DNA from: Deltaproteobacteria bacterium
GTDB lineage: Bacteria; Myxococcota; JADLHZ01
Assembly (NCBI GenBank): GCA_020848545.1
Contig: JADLHZ010000142.1
Coordinates: 1-64,000 of the forward strand
Reading direction: 5' to 3'
DNA: 64,000 nucleotides
The translations under genes were made by a program, and so were the position numbers. The notes below the pieces were generated by a model. That model was not told where the DNA came from. It did not search any database and saw only the letters and a program-made list of their open reading frames with translations. Position 1 is the first letter of the stretch. Every line of letters starts with the position of its first letter. Below, one piece after another: positions 8,834 to 16,968 of this stretch.

Positions 8834-11800
8834 ATGCTCCTCGAAGACGTCGACACGGCCGCGACCGCGCCGACGTTCACCGTCCCGTCCGGCCCTGCGA
8901 AGAAGATCCCGGTACCGGCGGACGACGCCGTCGTCGTCAAGCGCACGCCCGAGCAGCTCTTCGACTGGGTAGAGAGCACCGGCGCGCCGGCACCGCAAAA
9001 ACCGAACGCGCCCGATACGCCCGGCTACTTCGACGGCATCCTGCGCGGCACGCGCTTCGTGCCGGTGTTCTCGGACGGCAAGAACTGGTTCACGAAGGGC
9101 CTGTCCGACGGCGGCAATTGGATCGCCCAAGAGATCGCCAAAGCGCTGAAGGACGTGGCGCACAAGCCGTTGATCGGCGGCACCACGATCCCGCTCGGCA
9201 GCTCCGGCGCCGCAGTGCGCTTGGACGCCGGCGCGCTGATCCTGCGCGAGGAACAGATCGCCGAAAACGATCCGAAGCGCCTTGCGATCGTCGAGCTGCG
9301 CAGCGCGCACCCGGGCGCCGTTCCCTTGTGGGTGCAGTTCGACGGCGGCGCCGGCATCAGCTTCTCGCCGAGCCACACGATCCCCCTCGGCACCTCCGGC
9401 GCGTTTTTGCGCTTTGGATTTGCGACGGGCGCCGGCGTGAAGCTCAACCTGCAGCGCCTGCTCTACGTCGACAAGAACGATCCGAGCCGCATGACGCCGT
9501 CCGACGCCGACAGCAAGCGCCTGCAGCTCACGCCGTTCTTCGCCAAAGACATGGCGAAGATCGAGCCAGGCGCGACCTTCAAGCTCATCGGCGAGGCGAA
9601 CCTGCGCGTCGACGGCGCGCTCGGCTTCGGCACGCAAGTCCCGGCGCTCAGCGACTACGTGCACATCGGGGCGAGCGTCGAAGCCGGCGCCTACGCCGCG
9701 CTGAGTGGACGCTTCGAAATCGCCGCCGAGCGCCTGGAGCAAAGCCGGACGCGCGTCACGGTCACCGCGCTCGGCACGGCGTCGGCCGGCGTGCAGCTGA
9801 AGGCGTTCGCCGGCGTGCAGCTCAACACCGAGCGCATCGCGGGCGTCATGCGCGGCTTCGTCGACTACGTCGCGAGCGGCGGCAAGCCCGAAGCGTTCGA
9901 GCAGAAGCTCTCGAACGAGGAGGAGCGCCGGCTGCTGAAGGACGCGTCGGGCTACGTGCGCCTGTTGACGAAGAACCTCGCCGAAGGCGCCGGCCGCGCC
10001 GTCATGGACACGCTGATCAAGCAGTACGCGAGCGCGTACTTCGAAGCACGCGCCGGGCTGGATCTCAGCGCCCGCTTCAAGACCAGCGTCGACTTTCAGC
10101 TCGACTCCGGCTTCGACGTCTACTTGCCGCGCGCCGACATGGTGCCGAAAGAAATGCGCGGCGGCGTGCCTGCCGACAAGCCGCTGAAGATCAAGGCCGG
10201 CGCCGTGGCGAGCCTGGCGTACGACATGGCGATGCACGGCGATCTGCGCCTCGTGCAGCAGCTCGCGCTCATCCGGAACTCGGGCGTGCGCATCGTCGAG
10301 AACGAGTCGGTGAAGACGGTCGCGACCCAAGCCGGCGTCAAGCTCACCCTGCCCTTCCTCGAGTACGAGAACACGAAGACCACGACCGACACCGTCACCG
10401 ATCGCTACACGCCGGAGCTCGGCCGCACGCGCACCGCCGTCAGCGAATTCACCCAGCGCTACCGCGGCATCTTCGGCCACACCGAGGAGAGCTCGGCCGC
10501 GCTGCGGGTGCACAGCCCGGACGGCGCCATCGACGAGCTGTCGTTCCAAGGCAACGATCAAAACTTCTCCGCCGACTTCGTGGTGCAGAACCTGGCCGAT
10601 CCGTACACGAGCTACCGCGACATGCAGGGGCTCACGACCGTGCTCGACGCGCTCTCGGGCGGCCGCCTCACGAAGCGCACGAAAGAGGCCCTCGCCAGCG
10701 GGCGTTACCGGAACGACTCGACGATCGACGACATCAACCCGATCCACCAGCTCTTCATGAAGCCCAAAGAGTTCGGGCGCTCGGTCGTGCACCTGCACAT
10801 CTGGCTCGGCGAAGCCGGCCTGCGCTCGCTCTTGCAAAGCGACTTCACGAAGGAGCAGCTGCTCGCACGCTTCGGCCGCCTCGCGCTCGACGTGAAGGAC
10901 GCGCGGCTGCTGAGCGACGAGCTGCTGAAATTGCGCGAGCAAGCGAAGGCGGCAAAGACGCCCGCGCTCGAAGAGAAGCTCGCCAAAGACATGCGTGACT
11001 TCCTGAAGCGCACGCGCGAGCGCATGCCGTCGTACGCCGCCCTCGCCTGCCTGGTGCCCGAGTCGCAGCGCGCCGTCGAGATGCGCCTGTCGAGCATGGT
11101 GCCCGGGCGCACGCCGATCCGCTTCACCTATATTCAGGACGGCCGGACGAGCGAGATCCTGCGCGTCGCCGGCTTCGCCAAGATGGCGCTCGATCAGTAC
11201 GTGCGCTACCAGAGCCTGCTCGATCCCGAGACGCGGCTGCGCACGTCGGCGCTGCTCGGCGAGATCAACAACATCATCAGCGCGCCGTCGCCCGACATGT
11301 ACCGCTTGGAGGTGGCCGAGTGGCGGCTGCGCCTCGAGCTCGATCGCCTGGACGCACAGGCCGGCGCGATGCAGGGCCGCTTGGAGGCCGACCTCGGCGC
11401 CGCGCGCTCGTTCATCGCCGGCATCCCGGACAGCAAGACGATCGAAGCGGTGATGCCGAACGAGAAGGGCACAGCGCTCGCCGTGCTGCGCCTGAACGCG
11501 CTCTCGGCGGCGAACCAAGATCCACCGGACGTCGCGGTGCTGCGCGCGGTGATCAAGCAGCTCCTCGCCCACATGCCGGCGTACCGCGCGATCAGCGAGA
11601 CCGCGCCCTTGCTCGCGTCGACGGCCACGCTCGCGAACGCGCTCGCCGGCGACGGTGAAGCCCCGGCGCTCATCAAGGAAGCACAAGCTGCCGCGGCCAA
11701 CGTGCGCGAGGAGCTGACGACCGGGCCCGAGCGCAACGGCATCGAGCAAGCGTTGATCCGCCTGCGCGCTGCGCACCAAGCGCTCGCGATGAAGGCCGGC

Positions 11801-14095
11801 AACATCGCCAGCACCGGCGGCGTCATCGAAGCGGACTTCAAGGCGCCGTCACCGGACAACAAGCCGGCGCCGTCGCTCCGCCTGCAGCGCGAAGAAGCCG
11901 CGAAGAAATACGCCCTCCTCGCCGGCAACCCGGACGTCGCGGCGTTTTCGTACTTCGAGCGCGCCGGCATCGTGCCGCCGTCGTACATGGGCACGCCTTA
12001 CGCGAGCGGCGGCGACGGCATCGTCACCGGCGCGATGGTGAACGAGGCCGACTTGGCGATGGCCGCGAGCCGTCCGTCGCTGAAGCTCACCCCCCCGAAG
12101 CTCAGCCAGAAGAACATCGACGGCCTCGCCGCGCTCGTGCGTGCCAAGAAGGTCGACGAGTTTCTGAACGCCGCCGCCGCGCTCGAGTACGCGCCCGGCG
12201 AGTGGATCGAGAACCCACGCCGCGCCGTCATCGAGATGCTCGCGCAGACGCTGAAGGATCCGGAGTTCGCCCGCGCGATCGCCGACCTGCCGCCGGCGCG
12301 CAAAGCCTCGCTCGAGCGCCTGCGCAAAGATGAGCTCGATCTGAAGAAGAGCGAGAAGACGCTGGGCGAGGCGCCGCTGCTGAAGGACGACCTCGCGTTC
12401 CTCACCGGCCTCGTCAAGCGGGATCCGAAGCAGCTCTCGTTTGCGCTCGACAACTTGGGCTACGGCACCATCGTCGATCGCCTCTACGCCGGCAACGTGG
12501 CGCGCTTGGACGCCGTCATGCAGAAGGTCACTGGCGACGAGCTGCTCGCGCTCTGCAAAGAGATGAGCGGCGATCAGAAGGCGCGCTTCTACCAGATGTT
12601 GCAGACGAGCGACCTCTCACCGCAGACGCGCGCGAAGCTCGCCGGCGCCATCGTCGACGATACCTTCTTCTTCAAGACCGAAGAGGATCTCGTGGCCGCG
12701 CTCGTCACCGGAATGAACGCGGGCGACCTCCGACTCTTCTTCGATCAGCTCCACCAGGACGGAAAGCTCGAGCGCTTCTTGAGCGCCGCCAGCTTCTGGC
12801 AGATCTTGTTGACGATCTTGACCTTCGGCCTTGCGCGCCTGGCCTTCCACGACAACGCCGCCGCGCGCCGTGTGGTCGCCGGCCTCGGCTACACCGAGGA
12901 CCAGATCAACCTCGAGTACGGCGCGAAGAAGAACGTCGCCAACGCCGTCGAGCGGCAAGTGAGCGACGCGATGACGAAGGCGGTGCTCGAGACGACGCCG
13001 ATGGATCCCCTGCTGCGGCACAGCCTCGGCCTGCTGCACACGATCCTGGGCGACGTGAAGTACTACGACTTCGCCGCGCTGCCGAAGGAAGGCAAAGACC
13101 TGCTCGTCGCGATGGGCGCCGGCGCCGGCAAGCAGCTCTTGAGCCGCATCTGGGACATCGCCGCCACGCAAAAGGGATCGCCCGAGCAGATCATCGCCGA
13201 GTACAAGCGCTTCTTCTCCGGCCTGAGTCCCAAGGCGATCGCGGCGACGTTTCAGAAGGGCGAGATCGACTCGACCACCAACATCATCATGAAGGCGATC
13301 TCGGACGGGGCGATCGCCGGCCTCATTCAAGAAGCGTCGAGCGGAAAGAACAAGTTCATCAATCAGAAGCTCGTGCTCGGCGTGGTCGAAGCGACGAACC
13401 AGCTCGACAAGCCGATCAACTTCCGATTGGGCGGATCCGATCTACACGTGCAGCAAGCGGGCTACGACGGCCTCGTGCAGAAGTGGGAGCTCTTCCGCGC
13501 CTACACCGGCCTCGACTACTCGCGCGTGCGCGTGATCTATGGCGGGCTCGCGAAGGCCGCCGGCGCCGTCACCTTCGCGGACACCGTATCGATCATGCCG
13601 GAGCGCGCGCCGATGGACGACAGCGGCAAGATCATGCTCGACGAGGCCATGCAGCAGACGATCGCGTTCCACGAGAGCGTGCACATCCTGCAGCAGCAGA
13701 TCTACGGCGAGAGCGTGAACGCGTTCTTGGATCAAGGCGTGAAGATGGCGAGCGGAGACAGTCGAAACGGCGCGTATTCGGTGACCGAAGAGATGTTCGA
13801 CAAGGCGCAGTCGGTCCATGCGTTCCAAGAGCACTGGGAGCAGCAAGCGGAGCTGCTCGAGCAAGGGTTCCGCATGGTCTGGGCGCGACGGACGGTGAAT
13901 GGAGGCAGCGGCGAAGAGTATCCGGGCGAAGGCTCGTCGATCGTCGTCGCGGGTTCGGTGATTAGGTTGACGCCCGAGCGGTGGAACAAGTTGATCCTGT
14001 TCATGCGCCAGTTCGGACAGGCGAGCTCGGGGGCGCTGGGGACCACCGGGGGCGCGTTGACGGTGCAGAAGGTGAAGCCGCTGCGCGTGCCGTAG
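8834..14095 (+). CDS. giant protein with C-terminal DUF4157-like zincin domain
   Basis: A protein of about 1753 residues, or 1767 if the GTG at 8792 is used; neither start has a convincing ribosome site. No signal peptide. The body is mostly predicted alpha-helix with no domain I can name, plus one hydrophobic stretch (FWQILLTILTFGLARLAF) about three quarters along. Near the C-terminus (about 1613-1617) is HESVH followed by ILQQQ. It is preceded by strands resembling those of DUF4157, where HELxHVxQQ is typical. DUF4157 domains are common in effectors of extracellular contractile injection systems and in polymorphic toxins. The protein could be a large secreted or injected effector with a self-processing peptidase. 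No injection-system genes are nearby, so this is inference. It is the longest gene in the window and stands alone. Confidence 0.75.
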   Translation: MLLEDVDTAATAPTFTVPSGPAKKIPVPADDAVVVKRTPEQLFDWVESTGAPAPQKPNAPDTPGYFDGILRGTRFVPVFSDGKNWFTKGLSDGGNWIAQEIAKALKDVAHKPLIGGTTIPLGSSGAAVRLDAGALILREEQIAENDPKRLAIVELRSAHPGAVPLWVQFDGGAGISFSPSHTIPLGTSGAFLRFGFATGAGVKLNLQRLLYVDKNDPSRMTPSDADSKRLQLTPFFAKDMAKIEPGATFKLIGEANLRVDGALGFGTQVPALSDYVHIGASVEAGAYAALSGRFEIAAERLEQSRTRVTVTALGTASAGVQLKAFAGVQLNTERIAGVMRGFVDYVASGGKPEAFEQKLSNEEERRLLKDASGYVRLLTKNLAEGAGRAVMDTLIKQYASAYFEARAGLDLSARFKTSVDFQLDSGFDVYLPRADMVPKEMRGGVPADKPLKIKAGAVASLAYDMAMHGDLRLVQQLALIRNSGVRIVENESVKTVATQAGVKLTLPFLEYENTKTTTDTVTDRYTPELGRTRTAVSEFTQRYRGIFGHTEESSAALRVHSPDGAIDELSFQGNDQNFSADFVVQNLADPYTSYRDMQGLTTVLDALSGGRLTKRTKEALASGRYRNDSTIDDINPIHQLFMKPKEFGRSVVHLHIWLGEAGLRSLLQSDFTKEQLLARFGRLALDVKDARLLSDELLKLREQAKAAKTPALEEKLAKDMRDFLKRTRERMPSYAALACLVPESQRAVEMRLSSMVPGRTPIRFTYIQDGRTSEILRVAGFAKMALDQYVRYQSLLDPETRLRTSALLGEINNIISAPSPDMYRLEVAEWRLRLELDRLDAQAGAMQGRLEADLGAARSFIAGIPDSKTIEAVMPNEKGTALAVLRLNALSAANQDPPDVAVLRAVIKQLLAHMPAYRAISETAPLLASTATLANALAGDGEAPALIKEAQAAAANVREELTTGPERNGIEQALIRLRAAHQALAMKAGNIASTGGVIEADFKAPSPDNKPAPSLRLQREEAAKKYALLAGNPDVAAFSYFERAGIVPPSYMGTPYASGGDGIVTGAMVNEADLAMAASRPSLKLTPPKLSQKNIDGLAALVRAKKVDEFLNAAAALEYAPGEWIENPRRAVIEMLAQTLKDPEFARAIADLPPARKASLERLRKDELDLKKSEKTLGEAPLLKDDLAFLTGLVKRDPKQLSFALDNLGYGTIVDRLYAGNVARLDAVMQKVTGDELLALCKEMSGDQKARFYQMLQTSDLSPQTRAKLAGAIVDDTFFFKTEEDLVAALVTGMNAGDLRLFFDQLHQDGKLERFLSAASFWQILLTILTFGLARLAFHDNAAARRVVAGLGYTEDQINLEYGAKKNVANAVERQVSDAMTKAVLETTPMDPLLRHSLGLLHTILGDVKYYDFAALPKEGKDLLVAMGAGAGKQLLSRIWDIAATQKGSPEQIIAEYKRFFSGLSPKAIAATFQKGEIDSTTNIIMKAISDGAIAGLIQEASSGKNKFINQKLVLGVVEATNQLDKPINFRLGGSDLHVQQAGYDGLVQKWELFRAYTGLDYSRVRVIYGGLAKAAGAVTFADTVSIMPERAPMDDSGKIMLDEAMQQTIAFHESVHILQQQIYGESVNAFLDQGVKMASGDSRNGAYSVTEEMFDKAQSVHAFQEHWEQQAELLEQGFRMVWARRTVNGGSGEEYPGEGSSIVVAGSVIRLTPERWNKLILFMRQFGQASSGALGTTGGALTVQKVKPLRVP

Positions 14096-14183
14096 AAAGC
14101 GGGAACGGCAACTGCGCGGTTGGTCATTCGCAGATCGACCGTTCCGTGTGCCTCTCGCTTGATTGCTGCTGCGGCTTCCGATC

Positions 14184-14277
14184 GCGACTCCTGCATGCTG
14201 CGGCCGAAGTGGGGCTTGGCGGCCGCGCATGTGATTTTGGTGGCGGCCTTTATGCGATCGCAGCGGGGCGACCGTTC
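14184..14277 (+). repeat. left arm of the RAYT-flanking inverted repeat
   Basis: This segment matches the reverse complement of 15227-15320 at about 80 of 95 aligned positions, by eye, with two one-base gaps. Inside it GCGGCC and GGCCGC can form a hairpin. It lies between the giant gene and the transposase promoter. Confidence 0.8.
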
Positions 14278-14355
14278 TTTTGCCGCACACGCCGCACACT
14301 GTGTTCCACCCCTTCCCTCTCCGCTTCGATTTTCATGCAATCTATCTCTTATCCA

Positions 14356-14383
14356 TTGACAAATCAATAGATCCGCATATAAT
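14356..14383 (+). promoter_or_regulatory. consensus sigma-70 promoter of the transposase gene
   Basis: TTGACA (14356-14361), a 16-base spacer and TATAAT (14378-14383) give a perfect housekeeping promoter within a local AT-rich stretch. The ATG begins 7 bases after the -10 box. Transcription would therefore start at or next to the start codon, giving a leaderless message. Confidence 0.75.
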
Positions 14384-14390
14384 TGTGCAC

Positions 14391-15254
14391 ATGAAACGCA
14401 TTCCGCGCCAGGCGATGTTGCCGTTCGGACGATCCGAGCATTCAGTGAATCGTCAGATTGCCGAGCGGATGGAGGGGAAGAAGGCGCGCGACATCAAGCG
14501 GGGTCCGGGGCGGCCGCCGAAGCCGCCCGGAGCGAAGAAGGTGGCGCCGCACATTTCGCGCCCATCTCTCGGAACCCAAAGCGCGGTGCATGTCACTTTG
14601 AAGTTGCGCCGGGGTGTGCCGAGCCTACGGAATCGGAAGAAGTACTCGCTCGTGAAGCGGGCGTTTTCTCGGTTTCGCTTCGTGGCTCGCGGCGTGCCGC
14701 GCGTGGCTGATGCGGGCGATGCGGCGCGCGACGAGAATGGTTTCAGGCTCGTGCACTATGCGGTGCTCGGAGATCACGTGCACATGTTGTGCGAGGTCGA
14801 CGGCTCGAGGTGGCTTGCGCGCGGCGTGCAGAAGATCGCGATCAGCCTCGCGCGTTCGCTGAATGCGGCGAGCATGCGCGAGGCGGGCGGATCGCTCGAT
14901 CCTCGGGCGGGCGCCATGAGCGAGCGTCCCGGATGGATCGGACCCGTCTTCGTCGAGCGCTATCATCTGCACGCGCTCGCGACGCCCACCGAGATTGCGC
15001 ACTGCCTCGAGTACTTGTTCACGAACGCAGCGAAGCATTTTGGAAGCATCAACGTCGTGCGCTGCAAAATCACGCATGCGAACGACCGCGCGCGCTACAT
15101 CGATGTCGACGCTTTCACTTCGTTCGCGGAGCTGCACACGAGCGCTGACCCGCCCGTCGTCCGCCCGCGCGGCGATCGCTTGAAACGCACGCTCGCCGCT
15201 CACGCCGCACATCTCACCCGTCGAACGAACGGTCGCACCGGTGTGATCACATAA
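14391..15254 (+). CDS. RAYT-like (Y1/IS200-type) transposase
   Basis: A 287-residue protein. The N-terminal 60 residues are basic and proline-rich. The core matches REP-associated tyrosine transposases. An HVH pair (in LGDHVHMLCEV) forms the metal-binding HUH motif, and a helix carrying EYLFTNAAKH holds the likely catalytic Tyr and conserved Asn, Lys and His. RAYTs nick and rejoin single strands at REP hairpins. The frame is open upstream to 14280, but the consensus promoter ends just before the ATG at 14391, which fixes the start. The last nine codons lie in the right inverted repeat. Base composition upstream is clearly more AT-rich than in neighbouring genes, which suggests acquired DNA. 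Confidence 0.8.
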   Translation: MKRIPRQAMLPFGRSEHSVNRQIAERMEGKKARDIKRGPGRPPKPPGAKKVAPHISRPSLGTQSAVHVTLKLRRGVPSLRNRKKYSLVKRAFSRFRFVARGVPRVADAGDAARDENGFRLVHYAVLGDHVHMLCEVDGSRWLARGVQKIAISLARSLNAASMREAGGSLDPRAGAMSERPGWIGPVFVERYHLHALATPTEIAHCLEYLFTNAAKHFGSINVVRCKITHANDRARYIDVDAFTSFAELHTSADPPVVRPRGDRLKRTLAAHAAHLTRRTNGRTGVIT

Positions 15255-15320
15255 AGGCCGCCGCAAGAATCACAGGGGCAGCCGCCAAAGCCCCATTCGG
15301 CGGCAGCACGCAGGAGTCAC
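15227..15320 (-). repeat. right arm of the RAYT-flanking inverted repeat
   Basis: Inverted partner of 14184-14277. It begins within the last codons of the transposase and fills most of the gap to the metallophosphoesterase gene. GCCGCC and GGCGGC can form a hairpin here, in a register slightly shifted from the left arm. Confidence 0.8.
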
Positions 15321-15340
15321 GCATTCGCGTTTTTGCGGCG

Positions 15341-16216
15341 CTAGAAGAAGAACCGCTCGCTCTTGTCGGTCACGTAGGCGCTGCCGTTCCACGCGCGGCG
15401 CTCGACGTCGACAGAGCGAGCGCCCGGGTCAATCGCGTAGACATTATAGCCACAGCGGAGGTGCAAATCCGTCGCGCTGCCGGCGCAGAAGATCCGCCGC
15501 CGCTTGGTCGTGACGCTGTAGTGGCGATGGATGTGCCCGTGCATCACGAAATCCACGTGCGCCTCCTCGCTGTCGACGAGCGCGATCAACGCGAGGTCGT
15601 CTTCGATGCCGTGGCTTCGGCTGTCGCGCACACCGCCTGCGCGGAGGAGCCCATAGTGAAGGACGAGGATCGTCACTTCGCCGTGCGCGGTGCGCTCCTT
15701 CGCGAGCAGATGACGAAGCGCGGCGAGCTGGGTGTCGCCCACCTTGCCGGCGCTGCTCATGCCCGTCGGCCGGCAAACGTCGATGACGACGAAGCGCACC
15801 GGGCCCACACGCTTCTCGAAGGGAAAGACGCCGCCGCCGCACACCTCGGAGAAGCGCCGCTCGAAGAGCCGCTCCTTGACGGCGCTCGTCACGTAGCGAT
15901 CGTGGTTGCCGGGGATCACCGTGTAGCGCGCCGGCTGCCGCAGGCGATCGCCAAACGCGTCGGCGCATCCGCTGAGCTCGGGCTCCGCGGCGATCGACGT
16001 CAGATCGCCCGTGCACAAGACGTGGTCCACGTTCTGCGCGTCGGCGTCTTCGAGCAGCGCCGGAATGCGCGTGGGCGTCGCGGCAAAGTGCCGGCCGCGC
16101 CCGGTGACGTAGTAGCTCGAGATGCCGAGAACGCGCTTCGACATCAGCGCCCGCACGCCAAGGCTGAACGGCGGCAGCGTGTAGTGAATGTCGGAAAAGT
16201 GCGCGAGGCGAAACAT
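15341..16216 (-). CDS. calcineurin-like metallophosphoesterase
   Basis: A 291-residue protein with the full set of motifs of the calcineurin-like phosphoesterase family: DIH near residue 9, CTGDL, GNHD, a later conserved His in LVLHYG, and GHIHRH. These residues bind two metal ions and hydrolyse phosphoester bonds. There is no signal peptide, so it should act in the cytoplasm. Cyclic nucleotides, phospholipid head groups or nucleotide-sugar pyrophosphates are all known substrates of the family and I cannot choose among them. Its start faces the helical protein gene across 19 bases. Confidence 0.88.
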   Translation of the reverse strand: MFRLAHFSDIHYTLPPFSLGVRALMSKRVLGISSYYVTGRGRHFAATPTRIPALLEDADAQNVDHVLCTGDLTSIAAEPELSGCADAFGDRLRQPARYTVIPGNHDRYVTSAVKERLFERRFSEVCGGGVFPFEKRVGPVRFVVIDVCRPTGMSSAGKVGDTQLAALRHLLAKERTAHGEVTILVLHYGLLRAGGVRDSRSHGIEDDLALIALVDSEEAHVDFVMHGHIHRHYSVTTKRRRIFCAGSATDLHLRCGYNVYAIDPGARSVDVERRAWNGSAYVTDKSERFFF

Positions 16217-16235
16217 CGAGGCACACTTCTATAGC

Positions 16236-16967
16236 ATGGCCGATCCGCTCATCAACACGCAGCGGCAGCGCGGGCTCGGGCGGACCAGCAGCCGCTCGGC
16301 GAAGCTGTCGCCCGCAGAGCAGCGCTTCTACACGGCGGCGCCCCGCTTCGAGGATCTCGTCAAGCGCGTGTGCTCGCGCAGCGTCATCGTGCTCCGCTCG
16401 GACGCCGCTGAAGGCCTCGTCCGCGGCCTCGTCGATCTCGAGCACGACTACGAGGGCGCGCGCTCGGACTCGATGGCGCAGAACCGCCCGGTCGCCGATC
16501 TCGAAGCCCGCTTTGGCGCCGCCATCGTGCTCGTGCACTTGCAGCTGTTGAGCAAGCTGCAAGAGCTCGACGAGCTGGCGGGCGCCGGCACGCCCGTCGC
16601 CGACGTCACCCGCCTCGCGCAGAACCTGACGAGCACGTGCGAGAAGCTGGCCGACATCGAAGCGCGCGCGTCGATCGCGACGACCGGCGACTTGAACGAA
16701 GAAGAGCGCCTGCGCATCAAGCTCTACCGGCCCGAGCTCAGCATCCGCGTCGCCGAAGCCGTGCAGGTGCGCCGCGAAGCGAACGCCGCCGCCAAGCGCC
16801 TCGCCGACGGCCAGCGCGACAAAGACGACGTGCTCATCGCGCGCGCCCGGCACCGCATCGTCGAGATCAGGGGCGCCGTGAGCCGCCTGCGCGACGCCGC
16901 CGATCTCTCGCGCGAAGTCGAGCTCGACCAGATCCTCAAGCAGATCGATCAGATCCTCGGCGCCTGA
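16236..16967 (+). CDS. helical protein of unknown function
   Basis: A 243-residue protein, charged and Ala/Arg-rich, and probably mostly helix with coiled-coil stretches in its second half. No signal peptide, membrane segment or known motif is visible. An ATG at 16188 would add 16 residues but overlaps the divergent phosphoesterase gene, so I use the ATG at 16236. It ends one base short of the convergent MopE-like gene. I do not recognise it. Confidence 0.65.
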   Translation: MADPLINTQRQRGLGRTSSRSAKLSPAEQRFYTAAPRFEDLVKRVCSRSVIVLRSDAAEGLVRGLVDLEHDYEGARSDSMAQNRPVADLEARFGAAIVLVHLQLLSKLQELDELAGAGTPVADVTRLAQNLTSTCEKLADIEARASIATTGDLNEEERLRIKLYRPELSIRVAEAVQVRREANAAAKRLADGQRDKDDVLIARARHRIVEIRGAVSRLRDAADLSREVELDQILKQIDQILGA

Positions 16968-16968
16968 G

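Larger units (their letters stand above)
14184..15320. mobile_element. RAYT-type element bounded by inverted repeats
   Basis: A unit of about 1.1 kb made of a RAYT-like transposase gene between two inverted copies of a roughly 94-bp sequence. The right copy includes the transposase stop codon. This could be a mobile unit or a RAYT with its REP-like substrates. I saw no target-site duplication. Confidence 0.6.

Noticed and set aside
8765-11779. Minus-strand frame of 1004 residues opposite the giant zincin gene
   Set aside because: Shadow frame with extreme Arg/Ala/His composition; no start context or motif.
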